A stretch of 64,000 bases of DNA from Saturnia japonica (Eukaryota > Arthropoda > Insecta > Lepidoptera > Saturniidae), in assembly GCA_033032175.1 (NCBI GenBank), contig CM065328.1, forward strand, positions 8,928,690 to 8,992,689, written 5' to 3'. A program made the translations under genes and the position numbers. The notes below the pieces were generated by a model, which was not told where the DNA came from, ran no database searches, and saw only the letters and a program-made list of their open reading frames with translations. Shown piece by piece: positions 9,419-21,169 of the stretch; position 1 is the stretch's first letter, and each line of letters opens with the position of its first letter.

Positions 9419-12321
9419 ATGCTGTGTTTTTTGTTTATTTTTGCTGTTATTTCAATAACACAATCCGCAAGGATTCTAGGAATTTTTCCTACACCTTCAG
9501 TAAGTCACCAAGTTGTATTCAATGCATACGTGGAAGAACTAGTGAAGCATGGACATGACGTTGTAATTATTACACCAAACCCGACACAGAGCAAGAATAA
9601 TTCTGTTAAAAATTTGACAGAAATTGATATCAGTTATGTTTATAGTGATTTGGAAACCACATTGATGTCTTCATTTACTCGTGCAAAGCGTGGTGTGATC
9701 AGAGATGCAGATTCAACATTCGAAGTTGGAGTATATGAAAGTATAATCACTTTAATAGCAGAAATATTCAAGAAGCCGCAAGTCAAAAATATTATTGAAG
9801 ATAAAAAGCAACATTTTGATTTGATTGTGACAGAGGCATTTATGAATTATCATTTGATTTCTAGTAAAATTTTTAATGCACATGTAATACTTTTATCCTC
9901 ATTTTATGGAATGCCGGAGAGCTTTGAAATTATGGGAGCCGTGTCTAGACACCCAGTTTTGTATCCAAATATGTTTAGAAGTAAATTCAGATATCTCTCA
10001 ACTTGGGAGACTATAAAAGAATGTTATAACGAATATAAAATAATGAAAAAGCTACGAGAAATGGAAGATTTTGAAAACGTAATGTTAAAGAAAAATTTTG
10101 GTCCTGAAGCTCCTACGGTACAAGAACTGAAGAATAATGTAGCGATGTTGTTGTTGAGCTCTTATCCACAGTTTTCTGATAATCGTCCTGTGCCACCAAG
10201 TGTAATTTTTGTAGGTGCACTTCATTTGAAAAGAGTGAGGGAATTACCTGAGGTAAATAAAAGTTCATATTTAAAAAAACTAATTTTAATAAATAATAGT
10301 GAAACACTACGATTATTTCTGCTCCAGGGCCCTTTGGCTAACAGTATAGAAGGTTCTAAAAAAAACTTCATAATCTCATACATAATTGTCAAACGTGTTA
10401 AATTTTCGAATCTTAGTTAATCTGCATTTAGCATTTCTTGAGTATAATAGTTTATAATAATAATAATTATGAACTTATAAAAGTTCTGATGTTGGGCAAA
10501 GTCCTTTATTAGGGAAGGAGCTCAGTTCACGATGTAATGGCAATTTAAAAAGCTGAAAAATCTACAGTTCTATATTGTCCAGACGTACATTGGTATTACG
10601 AGAAGATTTATCAATTGTTTAGATTCATTTGCGATGTTATAGTATATAGTATATATATATAGTATATACTCATATTAGTAAATGTACGGAATTTCAATAA
10701 TTCCTTTATATGTGCTGGAAATCGAAGCTGTGAACATCGAATTGATATGGTACCAATCGCGACTACTAGGACTTTTGCTTACACTTACAGACACTTGAGG
10801 AATACATGTATAAAGATATAGTACAAACCATATGGATATTTGCAATTTTAACGAAAAAAAAAGTTTTTAAAAACAGATAGATTTCAGGATTTAAAATCAT
10901 ACTTAGACAATTCAAAAAGAGGCGTAGTTTACGTAAGCTTGGGAAGTAATGTTCGTCCAGAACTCATGGATAAAGATTTGCTGGATGCATTTCTTGACGC
11001 GTTTGATGTATTGCCATATGACATATTAATGAAATACAATGGAAACATGGAGAGAGTGCCAAAAAACCTTAAAATTCAGAAGTGGTTCCCACAAAGAGAT
11101 CTTCTGAGTAAGTATTATAAATAATTTGATGACACATTTATGAACGTTATTACAATTTATTTTAACCTGAATGAAGTACAACAATGTAATTGTAATTTTT
11201 TAAAATGCGTATTAAAACGAAATCTCTTCATAACCCATATAACTATAATAACAAGAAAGTTCAGATATACAGTTTTAGCTGAAGCTATGTGGTCACTGAA
11301 GTCTGTCGTATCACAACCATATTTTTTTGTGTAAGATGACCCATTTACAAAAGGCTAAGATCCCTATTTATTTTTACCGCTTCAGCTCATCCAAATATAA
11401 AAGTATTCATAACTCAAGGTGGTTTGCAGTCTACTGACGAAGCCATCGACGCCGGTGTGCCATTAGTTGGGATACCGATGCATGGCGATCAATGGTTCAA
11501 CACAAATCAATACATTAAGTTTGGTATTGGCGTGCAGTTAGATACTCTAACTTTGGCAGCGAATGATTTGATTTCTGCCGTTAAAACTGTTATTAATGAT
11601 GAAAGGTACCTAAACTTAGATTATTCTTCAGTAAGGGCTGATTTTTCAATCGACAGATATCTTTATTTGAGAAATAATTTTGGCCTTTTTAGGGATAATG
11701 TAAAAGCCTGTCAAAATTTAATAATTATACTTCACTTAAAGTCATCTGTTGATTGAAAAATAGGCCCTAAGAATATTTTTTTCATGAAAAAGGAAATTGC
11801 CCGTAAAAACTCCTATAATTTTAATAGCAACACCTCTTTGCTTTTCGCAAATTTTTATTTATTTATGACTTCTATAAATAACTAAAATGATTTCTTTAAG
11901 TTTGGTCCTAATAAATGGGATATTTAAAAAAAAAACTTTATTTTAAAATAATAGATTTTTCTTCATTTGATTTATTTACAGTGTTCTAGCCAAAAACAAA
12001 TCAAAAATATATATATATTCTATTTATTATAGTTACAGGAAAAATATCAAACGTTTGAAGGATATAATGAACGATCAGCCGCAGCGTCCGCTAGAGCGCG
12101 CCGTGTGGTGGACGGAGCACGTGCTGCGGCACGGCGGAGCACATCTTCGGGCGCCAGCAGCTAATATGTCTTGGAGAGAATACTTAATGTTGGACATTTT
12201 TATCCCTGCATTTTTAGTGTTAATTGGTTTGTCAATAGTCGTCTTTACCTTAATATTCTATACAGTAAAAACTATAATAATGAATATTTCAACTCAAAAA
12301 TCAAAGATCAAAAGAAATTAA
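9419..12321 (+). CDS. UDP-glycosyltransferase copy 1 (4 exons, intact)
   Basis: Exons: 9419-10252, 10888-11107, 11386-11605, 12033-12321. All introns are GT-AG, in phases 0, 1 and 2, and the product is 520 aa. Signal peptide MLCFLFIFAVISITQSA is followed by the acceptor-side motif 'PTPSVSHQVVF' with the expected catalytic His30. Exon 2 gives 'VVYVSLGSNV' and 'WFPQRDLL'. Exon 3 carries the UGT signature, 'FITQGGLQSTDEAI' then 'MHGDQWFN' with the UDP-sugar Asp-Gln pair; Gln replaces the usual His, as in all five copies. Exon 4 has one membrane helix (~12200-12270) and the tail KIKRN, which fits KXKXX ER retrieval. Odd residues: Leu for Phe in the SFGSN motif, and DILMKY where the others have DILWKY. 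Exon 3 is closest to copy 5. UGT33-like by signature; substrate unknown. Confidence 0.9.
10253..10887 (+). other. Intron 1 of UGT copy 1
   Basis: Donor gtaaat, acceptor ...atttcag. AT-rich, with a run of TA repeats at ~10635-10675. No ORF or recognisable full element. Confidence 0.6.
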
Positions 12322-13124
12322 ATTATATTTTAAATATTATATTGATTCCTATTCAACCTATTGTTTATTATATTGATTGATTAATAGGTGTAACAACTAA
12401 TATAAAATGTTTTTTTAATGTAAGTAAATTAAAATACTTTTATTACAGATTACATACCATCTTTCTCATTATTACTTACTGCAGTTTAATGCAACTTTCC
12501 TCAAAACAATAATGGTAGAGAATTCATTTTAACACCTTGAAACCTAAATGGTCGTGGACAGTCTGGTTTCAGAGGAATTTCATTTCTCGAACGCTCTGAA
12601 TGTGGACTGAGCTCCTAGATGATGAAGTTTTCCTGGGGGCCTATGGTAAGGAGTTCTTCAAAACGGCAGTGGGCAGGCCGTTGAAGGGTCGGCAACGCGC
12701 ATGTGGTACTTCTGGCGTTCTTCTTCTTCTTCTTCTTCCTAACTTGGCAACCGGTCCTCTTTAATGAAGACCATTACTGCCATTATCGAGTGAATTATAT
12801 TGTCAAGTGTTATGACGATTCAGTATCCTAACAAGATGGTGGCTCCCTTGTTAGAACTTTCTAGGGAGTTTTTGTGTGATCTCGAAATGAATGCTTTCAG
12901 CTTATATTTATAATCCACTTCACTTATGCACAAAAACCAAACTATATCACGCAAAACGGCACAAATATTACATAATATAGGGTCAAAAACCTAAGTAAAT
13001 GAATTAAAAATAACAACCACAACATGTCCTTTCAAGATCCCGCCAAAAACTCCTTCTGGCATTGAAAGCGTCCACAGGCTTCGGTATACGCTTACCATCA
13101 GGCGGGCCGTATGTTTATATGCCA
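12322..13124. other. Intergenic spacer with LINE/SINE-tail remnants
   Basis: Two degenerate pieces of a widespread lepidopteran repeat tail lie at ~12660-12720 ('gggtcggcaacgcgcatg') and ~13035-13110 ('ttaccatcaggcgggccgt'). A short TTC microsatellite lies at ~12717-12738. No gene is seen. Confidence 0.5.
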
Positions 13125-13223
13125 CTAATATGGTTGGATCCATTTTTTTCTGACCCATTATCAAAGGTGTCATTAGTACTATCGTCTGTCTTCGATTTCG
13201 GGAGCGGTCTCCTAATTCCCAGT
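13125..13223 (+). repeat. Solo terminal repeat of the Tc1/mariner-type element
   Basis: Matches the right end of the element at 29131-32465 (compare 32380-32465): the shared core includes 'gtgtcattagtactatcgtc' and 'gggagcggtct'. The rest of that element is absent here, so this is an isolated end or a solo remnant. Confidence 0.7.
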
Positions 13224-13599
13224 ATATATTATAAATGTAATTGGTTTTTCGGAAATGGCTCCAACGATTTCGATGAAACTTTGCATTTAGATAATGTTTT
13301 ACATTCCAGTTTACCTTGATAGATGTTTTTCTTTTTAAGACATCGAGCACAGCTCGGTCGCTCAGATATTGAACAATTTAAGTAAAGTAGGTACCTATTT
13401 AAATAGTTAAACACTTATCAATGAAATCACTCCCTATTACTAATTCTTAAGTAACTTTACTTATTGATACTTTAATAAATGTTCAAAATGGAGTTAATTG
13501 CCCTCAAAACAAAGCTAGACACGTTTTCGTAAATTGTTTTATAATCTAATTTGATTTTGGATACTTTTCACTTAACTCAATGCAGTAATTATTTTATTA

Positions 13600-13870
13600 C
13601 GTAGGTCCTCGGAACTTTGGGGCTCTTCAATGTAAACACATCTCATGCTCATTATTACTGATATAAAATCATACTCGCGCAAATAGGGCTTCATTAGTCC
13701 ACATAATATTGATGGAGTAAAGATTTGTCAGTAACCAGTGAAACCACTCACAAAAACGCTCTCCATGTTGACCATCGTGTTATCATATAGGACGTATACT
13801 CGTTAATAATAGTACGGATGATATCCTAAAGATTGCAGTAGCTCCTACACGTAATACTGGCTTAAACCGA
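13600..13870 (-). pseudogene. Decayed Tc1/mariner-type transposase fragment
   Basis: In shifting minus-strand frames I read 'YHPYYYQRVYVLYDN', then 'INIMWTNEALFARV' and 'YISNNEHE'. This resembles the stretch from the helix-turn-helix end to the first catalytic Asp in DDE transposases ('...FTDEA...'), with the first Asp apparently changed to Asn. Stops and frameshifts interrupt it, and the ends cannot be placed. The assignment rests on a short motif. Confidence 0.45.
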
Positions 13871-14104
13871 ATTGTCAAGCTGCGCCATTGTTGCCAGCAC
13901 GAGGGTCTGGTTCAAAAAACTCTATCACCGCAATCTCGACTACTGGGTATATCACAACATGACCTCCATGACCAGTTGCATGCTCCCGCCGGGGCCGTGA
14001 ACTGCCCATAGTCCAGCAACCTTTGGCTCGCACCCAAAATCGTTCTTCGATTGGGTACACGTGCATTGATAGTTCCTTGTTTTTGTAAACGCTGTAAAGA
14101 CTCA

Positions 14105-14230
14105 CTCTCATACAAGAAGAGAGTTTATTCTTTCCTAAAAGACCGGCAACGCATCTGCGAGCCCTCGGGTGTTACGGATGTTTGTTGGCTTCGGTGATCA
14201 CTTTCCATCACCTGCCTCTTTTTACCATAA
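14105..14230 (+). repeat. Lepidopteran LINE/SINE 3'-tail fragment
   Basis: 'gaccggcaacgcatctgcga...' followed by 'ggcttcggtgatcactttcc' and 'atcacctgcctc' is a degenerate copy of the tail module also present at ~12680 and ~13050. It is noncoding. Confidence 0.5.
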
Positions 14231-14689
14231 AAAATACAGTCTTTGCGCACCACGTAAACTTTCACCACTTAAAATGTAGCAGCATACCATCCCATAGTAC
14301 TCCCGATTCGAATAACTTAATTGATGTCGACTGCTGACATTGCTTATGTTTTACACGCGCTCTAGTTCATGGTCAAGTTGACAATGGACTCTGGACCTGG
14401 ACTGGAGGTATTTGTTTAATGTTTAGTTAAAGTGATTTTTGCGAAACCGTCCGCGTCCCTTTTTAAGTCGCCGGCGCGATGCACCATGATACTGCCGCAC
14501 CGCGCCGGCGACCACAGCTGTTATCTGTACGTATTCTTATGAATATATTTCATTTATTATATTTTTCGAGGACAAAACCGATAAAATATATTGAAAATTT
14601 AACAAATTTTTTATTTTACTAATCGACTATATTACTGATTCTGAACTTCTTGTGTAAATTTGACTACACTTTAAAAAATAACCATGTAT

Positions 14690-14875
14690 ATTTGTAGGAT
14701 AACACTGGGTAAGCTATAACTGTTACCGGGATAGAAATTACCGCTATGTTCAAGGTCATAGAATATCTGTGTGCCAAATTTCATTTAAATCCGTTCAGCC
14801 GTTTTTGTGAGATTGAGTAACAAACATCCAAACATACAAACTTTCACATTTATTTTATTAGTAGGATTAATATGG
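14690..14875 (+). repeat. 160-bp interspersed module (RTE/SINE-type 3' end)
   Basis: Starts 'aggataacactgggtaag' and includes 'gtgccaaatttcat' and 'gattgagtaacaaacatcc'. It ends 'tttattttattagtaggat'. It is one unit of a family repeated at 20695, 25040-25430, 39885-40190 and, inverted, 55780-56095. Noncoding. Confidence 0.6.
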
Positions 14876-15052
14876 CTAAATCGAGCAATAAAAGTGATAT
14901 TTATACATCAAAATAAATTTTAAAATATAAGTGTAAAATTCAGTTTATGAAAATTAGCAGCATATCTCAGGGTTCAGCAATGTGATATCAATGTAAGACA
15001 AGATAACAACATAATGTTTTGATAGTGAAACGTTATACGTGAATAATTGAAA

Positions 15053-15087
15053 GAATAAATTACTTATATAGGATAGTTATTACAGTT
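15053..15087 (+). promoter_or_regulatory. Candidate core promoter of UGT copy 2
   Basis: AATAAATTAC at 15053-15062 lies 28-30 bases upstream of TTACAGTTT (ACAGTT at 15082). Copies 3, 4 and 5 keep ACAGTTT about 20-25 bases before the ATG, and copy 3 keeps AATAAATTAC at the same spacing. Conservation and spacing suggest a TATA-like box plus an insect initiator. Confidence 0.45.
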
Positions 15088-15104
15088 TCAAACTCAAGTG
15101 AGAA

Positions 15105-18100
15105 ATGTTGTGTTTTTTGTTTATTGTTGTAGTGATTCTCTCGAGCGGACAATCCGCGAGAATCATAGGGATATTTCCCGTGCCTTCGGTAAGTCACCAA
15201 GTAGTGTTCAACGTGTATATGCAAGAGCTAGTGAAACAAGGACACGATGTCGTAGTTATTACACCAAATCCAACACAACCTAAGAATAATGCAACTAAAA
15301 ACTTTACAGAAATCGACATCAGTTATTTTTATACTAAAGTTGAAAGTATGTGGCAACCTGCGTTTGCTATTGCAAAACGTGGTGTGGTCATTGACCCAGA
15401 TACAATGTTCGAAGAACAAATATTCCAGGGTTTCGTGAATTTATCTGCAGAAATATTTAGGAACCAGCAAGTGAAAAACATTATTGAAGATAAAAATCAA
15501 CATTTTGATCTAGTTGTTCTAGAGGCATTTATGAATTATCATTTGATTGCGAGCAAATTGTTTAATGCACCTGCAATACTTATTTCATCATTTTACGGGT
15601 TTCCGGAGAGTTTTGAAGCTATGGGTGCTGTAAGCAGACATCCAGTATTATATCCACATTTTTTTAGCAGTAAATTTAGAAATCGTTCCACTTGGGATAC
15701 TATAAAAGAATGTTACAATGAATATAAAATAATGAAAAAGTTTCAAGATATTGAAGAGTATGAAAACGCATTGCTGAAACAAAACTTTGGTTCTGATGCA
15801 CCTACTATAAAAGAGCTAAAGGATAATGTAGTGATGTTGTTCTTGAATTCGCATCCATTATTTGCTGATAACCGCCCTGTACCGCCCGGGGTTATTTTCT
15901 TAGGTGCACTTCATTTAAAACCAGTAAAGGAGTTGCCTCAGGTAATATTTTGTATTTATGCTACTATTTGTTAGATAATAGACAAATTATATTTAACACT
16001 AGATCTCCACGATATCTCCAGAAACGATTTAGACGATTTTAGACGATCGCGATCGAGGTCGCGATGTTCGCTTTGCTTTTAGTAAGACCCTTGTGATCGC
16101 TGAGCACAAATGAGCACTCCATTCAAACTCTTTTAAGCCTACCATACATGAGGAGGAAAATAAAGACGTAAAAAATTATATTAACTGAACACCATTTCAA
16201 TACCTATGTTACGTCGAGTCTATGTGAATATGATTCCTAATAGTATTCCAAAAGCATTACCTTATAAATAGTGGTTACCTTTAACTGATTATGATCAAGG
16301 TAACAAGCCTATTAGTTCATAGTGGTATAAAATGTTTTCAGAAATCACTAACATTAATTTTTTATTTTACTAAATTTACTATTAACCTATAAATTGATTA
16401 TTTAATAAATTTGTTTGTAGTTTTCATAATAATCCCAAGAAACGAAATATTTGAAATGTATTTATTTACGGTGCATATCGATAAAATGTATAAATGAATC
16501 AGGCGTTTTAGTAAATTTTACATTGTTTAAATTTTTAACCCCCGACACAAAAAGAGGGGTGTTATAATTTTTACATGTGTATTTGTGTAACTGTGTTTGT
16601 GTGTGTCTATATGTGGCATCGTATTTCACAAACGGCTGAACAAATTTTGATATAGTTAATTTTTATTTGAAAGGTGACTTGATCGAGAAAGTTCTTAGCT
16701 ATGATTCAAGACAATCTGTCCTGCCGTTTGAAGATTGTCAACTTTTTTATAGTTGATAAATAGATGTGATCATAACCTACAGGTCTGGTTGAGTCGAGAT
16801 TTGGTATTCTAATAATAGAATTGAAGAAGAAGAATTGAATAGAATTGAAGTAATTCAAGGATATTAGAAAAACCTCGACCTGATGCTACAGCGTATCTGG
16901 AATCCGTAGGATACCTAAATTCTTACCAACTTATAGCAGAGTCATCGTGTTTGGCCTCATTGGAATGGCTTCGATGAATAGATTACATAAGTCGAAGTTT
17001 ATTAAATTTTCAATTTTTGTCTTGGAACAATTATTTAGTGAAGTTTATTTTATTTATATTCTTAGGTATCAAATCTATTTTAAATTTGTAGATATTATAT
17101 CGTGAAGGAGCTTATAGAAGTCAAAGGCTTTTTGATAATAATTCGTGTTGGTCATTCAGTGTAGTATAATTTTATTGATAAAGTGATTTTTATTACGATA
17201 TTTATTGGAATTTATTTTGATAATGTAACTTTTTACAGGATTTGAAGTTATATTTGGATAATTCAAAAACAGGCGTGATTTATGTAAGCTTTGGAAGTAA
17301 TGTTAGCCCTGAACTTATGCATAACGATTTACTAGACGTTTTTCTTGATGCATTCGCAGCACTACCTTATGACATCTTGTGGAAATACAGTGGAAACTTA
17401 AAGGGAATGCCAAAGAACCTTAAAATTCAGGAATGGTTCCCACAGCGAGATCTATTGTGTAAGTATATTACACACGAAGAATTATAACTTATTTAGTAAT
17501 AAATTGTAAGTAATGTTAAGGATTCTTGAAAAGAATAAAATAATTCACTTTACGAGTAAAATCAAATTAATTACGTCATTCTAGCTCATCCGAATATAAA
17601 GGTCTTCGTAACTCAAGGTGGTCTTCAATCTACTGATGAAGCCATTGACGCTGGGGTACCTTTACTTGGAATACCGATGTTCGCCGATCAGGCGTTCAAT
17701 ACTAATAAATATGTCCAGCTCGGTATTGGCATGGAATTAGATGCTCTCACTCTGACAGCTAATAATTTGATTTCTGCTGTTAAAACTGTTATCGATAATG
17801 GAAGGTAACTAGTATTTATTCTTTATGCTGCCAACTGAAATAGAAAATTTAGTTTAATTTATGTTTTCTGTAATTATGTTTAATATAAAGCCTACTTCAT
17901 ACGATATGCGCTATTAGGTAATGATAATAAAATTCTTCATTTAAAAGTAATTCATTTAAATAAAAACAGATAATGTTATTATGTTTTATTTCCATTACAC
18001 TTTTAGTTTATTTATGAATAGTTTATATTATTTAAGCCATCTTTTAAAGTTTCAGGGATAATATCAAACGTTTGAAGGCTATAATAAACGATCAGCCGCA

Positions 18101-18335
18101 GCGTCCGCTAGAGCGCGCCGTGTGGTGGACGGAGCACGTGTTGCGGCACGGCGGAGCACATCTGCGGTCGCCTGCAGCTAATATGTCTTGGAGTGAATAC
18201 TTAATGTTGGATATATTTATTCCGGTTTTGTCAGTGCTATTTATTTTGTTAACAATAGTTTTATTTGTTGTTGTTTTAACGATAAGGTCTGTGTTAGGTA
18301 GTTCAGACAAAAAATCAAAGCTTAAGAAAAGCTGA
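15105..18335 (+). CDS. UDP-glycosyltransferase copy 2 (4 exons, intact)
   Basis: Exons: 15105-15941, 17239-17458, 17585-17804, 18050-18335; product 520 aa. Signal peptide MLCFLFIVVVILSSGQSA; catalytic His expected at residue 31 in 'PVPSVSHQVVF'. Exon 2 keeps the canonical 'VSFGSNV' and 'DILWKYSGN'. Exon 3 has 'VTQGGLQSTDEAIDAGVP' with 'MFADQAFN' as the Asp-Gln sugar-binding segment. Exon 4 ends with a membrane helix and the basic tail KLKKS (KXKXX). All key positions look sound, so this is a good candidate for a working enzyme. A polyadenylation signal AATAAA is at 18413-18418. Exon 1 is very close to copy 3 (long identical runs), which indicates a recent duplication or conversion between them. 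Confidence 0.92.
15942..17238 (+). repeat. Intron 1 of UGT copy 2 with a degenerate repeat
   Basis: A 1.3-kb intron. At ~16540-16760 lies a common lepidopteran repeat start ('aacccccgacacaaaaagag', then 'gtgtgtgtctatatgtggca'). The remainder is AT-rich without recognisable coding sequence. Confidence 0.5.
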
Positions 18336-18844
18336 CTTGTGTTGCATTTTTTTATTATTTAATCACGTTGATTTAAAAAAAAAAAAACGTAGTGGTTATC
18401 ATCCGAAATATTAATAAAAAAAGAGATATAAATGAATCGGTTATTTCAAAAACCCCTTAGTCTCATTTTTTTCCAATACCCTTTTTTTGGTAAACGATTC
18501 CTTATAGGTAAATGCGAATTCTGGATATAAGCTACGTAAATCAATACATTCCTTACTTTTTAAAATAATAACATTGCATAAACAACATAAGTCAGTGATC
18601 TAAGTAGTTTTTGCATGCACTAATTATTCAAAATCTAGCATTACCCACATACCTATACAAACATTTTTTATTTACGGAAATTGTGGGTGTTTTCGGTATT
18701 ATCGATTTAAAAACAGACTAATCGACATTTTAAATGTATCACGAAGACATCATCTTGTTCTTATACAGTTCGAAGTTTTTATGTACGTTCCCTATGGACT
18801 ACAAAACGGCTGAAGCAATTTTGATGAAATTTTCTGACTATCTT

Positions 18845-19035
18845 CTAATTAACTAGCTGGTATCCGCGACTTCGTATGCGTGTTATTAGATAAATACCGA
18901 CTGATCTCGGAACGTGACAAACCAAAAGAAAATCAGAGATGGGATTATCTTTGTTTCTATGGTGGTCGCGATCCCTACCATCCCGCTGTATTACTGCGTA
19001 TACATCGGGGAGGGTGAGAGGTAATTCCTCTGTGA
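18845..19035 (+). repeat. Interspersed repeat module ('ctagctggtatccgcgactt')
   Basis: Starts with the 'agctggtatccgcgacttcg' segment and continues 'gacaaaccaaaagaaaatca' and 'tggtggtcgcgatccctacc'. The same modules occur at ~20860-20960 (-), 39570-39850, 60590-60815 and 63020-63175. Probably the 5' part of the element whose 3' end is the 160-bp module. Confidence 0.55.
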
Positions 19036-19925
19036 ATGAAAAAGTGATAAATAGTTTATAGAAATGTTTTTTTTTTCAATTTTGAATATATATATCTATT
19101 TGGGACTTGTATATGAATACTTTTACAGGGATAAAAAGTAACCTATGTGTTAATCCAGGTCAAAGATTATCTGTTTGCGAGATTTTATTAGAAATCCGTT
19201 AATTCATAGTTCAAACTTGAACATAAACAACTACAAAAATAAATTGATAACAGAGTGTCGCCTCGGTGCTTATTTTTCCAAACGACCATATTTACCGAAA
19301 CTAAGTTTTTAATGCAGAATTACTATCATTTAAATTGTTTTGTGAGACGTACGATATTAGCTTAAATAAATAATAAAAACAGATATTTACTTTTTTTTTA
19401 TCCCAAGACACTGTAATCAAATTTTTGTGTTTATTTGTTCAATGTTCACAGTTTGTTGTATTCCCTAAATCGTAAGAAACTTTGAGTGCTTATTTGTTTA
19501 ATTTCCACTCAACTGAACAATCACAGCGTTTAACGCCATGTCCGACATTTTGTTTGATTTGTCACTGTGCATAGAAACATATCAGCGTTTACATAGTCGC
19601 TCTCATTAAAATTAATTAAAACAGTGTTATGTGTAATGTTTTTGACCAATAAATGAATTAAAATAAGCTACAAATATGTGAAGAAAATATTGCAAATCTA
19701 ACAATAATCAAACTAAGGCCGAAATCGAATAGTAAGCTATTTTTAGTTTCTAATCAATTCCGTTATGATTTTTACACAGGCTGTTTCAAATGTTGTGATA
19801 TCCTTCCACGTTCTTTTTTCGAACATGGACTAAATAAACACAACTTATTTGGTATGTACAATGAAGAATTACTGTGTTTTCTAAACCAATAAAAGTTTAC
19901 TATTGTATAAACTAAGGTACTGTAT
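19036..19925. other. Spacer without recognisable features
   Basis: AT-rich sequence between repeat modules. I see no coding frame of substance and no clear element ends. Confidence 0.5.
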
Positions 19926-20033
19926 AGACAATAGCTGCTTCCCGATAACTAACTTATAACGATAACTCTCTATAACGACAAAAAATGCTCAGTCCCTTGA
20001 GTTTCGTTATAAAGAGTTTACACTGTATATACT
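19926..20033 (-). mobile_element. pogo-like MITE fragment
   Basis: Ends '...cgttataaagagtttacactg' followed by TATA. The internal 'gctcagtcccttgagtttcg' matches the opposite strand of the MITE at 40525-40707. Only one end is kept. The CAGTGTAAACTC-type terminus with a TA flank fits the pogo branch of Tc1/mariner elements. Confidence 0.55.
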
Positions 20034-20040
20034 ATATATA

Positions 20041-20345
20041 TTCGCTTAAGGCACTCAGCCGCGAAAGCGTGGGCAACAAGCGCGCAAGGGTGCCGAAGTG
20101 GCCGGACTTCCACTTGGGTTGTTGCCGCGATTGCAAAGAAGTCGCTATCTGACCAATTTCACTATCTGTATAATTCGAGCTAAACTAACATATACATATA
20201 TACATGTCCCTGCCTTCTGGGAGGAAGGAAGGAACATGTGCATATGTATTTAGTGATCTGAAATATGGTCTACACTAACTAGCGTATCAATAATTGCTCT
20301 CGGTTTACTTTCGGCTTGATACTGACGTGAGTGAGAAGAATCTTT
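20041..20345 (-). mobile_element. Jockey-type LINE 3' UTR fragment
   Basis: 'ggcactcagccgcgaaagcg', 'gtgccgaagtggccggac' and 'gggaggaaggaaggaac' match the 3' UTR of the LINE at 49053-52945 (compare 49160-49400) in the same minus orientation. No poly(T) or coding part is kept. Confidence 0.65.
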
Positions 20346-20694
20346 TATCCTTTTTTTTACATTTGGATAACCACTGTCTAAAATTAGATACATTTAACAA
20401 ATAAGCACTCAAAAATGGAACAAGCACTTTATGCTATCTCCAGTGACGTAATATTCAAACTCCATGTTCGTTATTACAATTGTGTATGTTTGTTCAACCT
20501 GCAAATTAAAATTGAAAAAGAGGGCAATGTAATTTTCATTTATGATTGACAATTATTATAATAAATTAAACAAGTCTTTAAAATAAAGCTTTGTTTTCAA
20601 ATTAGAGTCAAAAACCTTCTCCTATAAAATGTAACCAATGGTGGGTTGAACGAGTAAGCACTGAGGCGACGAGTGGTTAAGCTGCTGTGACATT

Positions 20695-20835
20695 TACCGG
20701 AATAAAAAGTATTTATTATGTATTAACTTAGGTAGTAGACTACCTGTGTGCCAAATTTCATCCAAATCCGTATAGCCGTTTTTGCGTGATTGACTAACAA
20801 ACATCCAAACCTATATACTTTCAGATTTATTATAC
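20695..20835 (+). repeat. 160-bp interspersed module
   Basis: A degenerate unit of the family at 14690: 'accggaataaaaagta', 'ctgtgtgccaaatttcatcc', 'gattgactaacaaacatcca', ending 'ttattatactattag'. A piece related to the 18845 module follows at 20860-20990. Confidence 0.55.
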
Positions 20836-21169
20836 TATTAGCAAGATGAGATAGTAAGAAGTAAGATATAAACAAACTGATCTCTGAATAAACACGACAA
20901 ACCAAAAAGAAAATTATAAATGAGTTTAACACTATGTGTATGGTGGTCGCGATCCTTGCCACTTCGCTTTATTGGGTAACCCCTAACGCAAAAAACCTGA
21001 ATAAAATCAGTGATGGGTTTATCGCTGTGTGTATGGTATTGTAGTTATATGCCAAAATGAAAAAAACTTCAAAAATAATTCAAGTCATCCGTTATTGTAC
21101 CGGCTCGCGGAAAGGTTTTTTGAAAAAAAAAAACGAAACTCCTTTTATTTTTTACCAAAAGCATAAATA

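Noticed and set aside
12039..12060. Downstream AG as the main start of UGT exon 4
   Set aside because: In frame, but it removes two codons conserved in insect UGTs, and copy 5 can only use the upstream AG; the upstream site was chosen.
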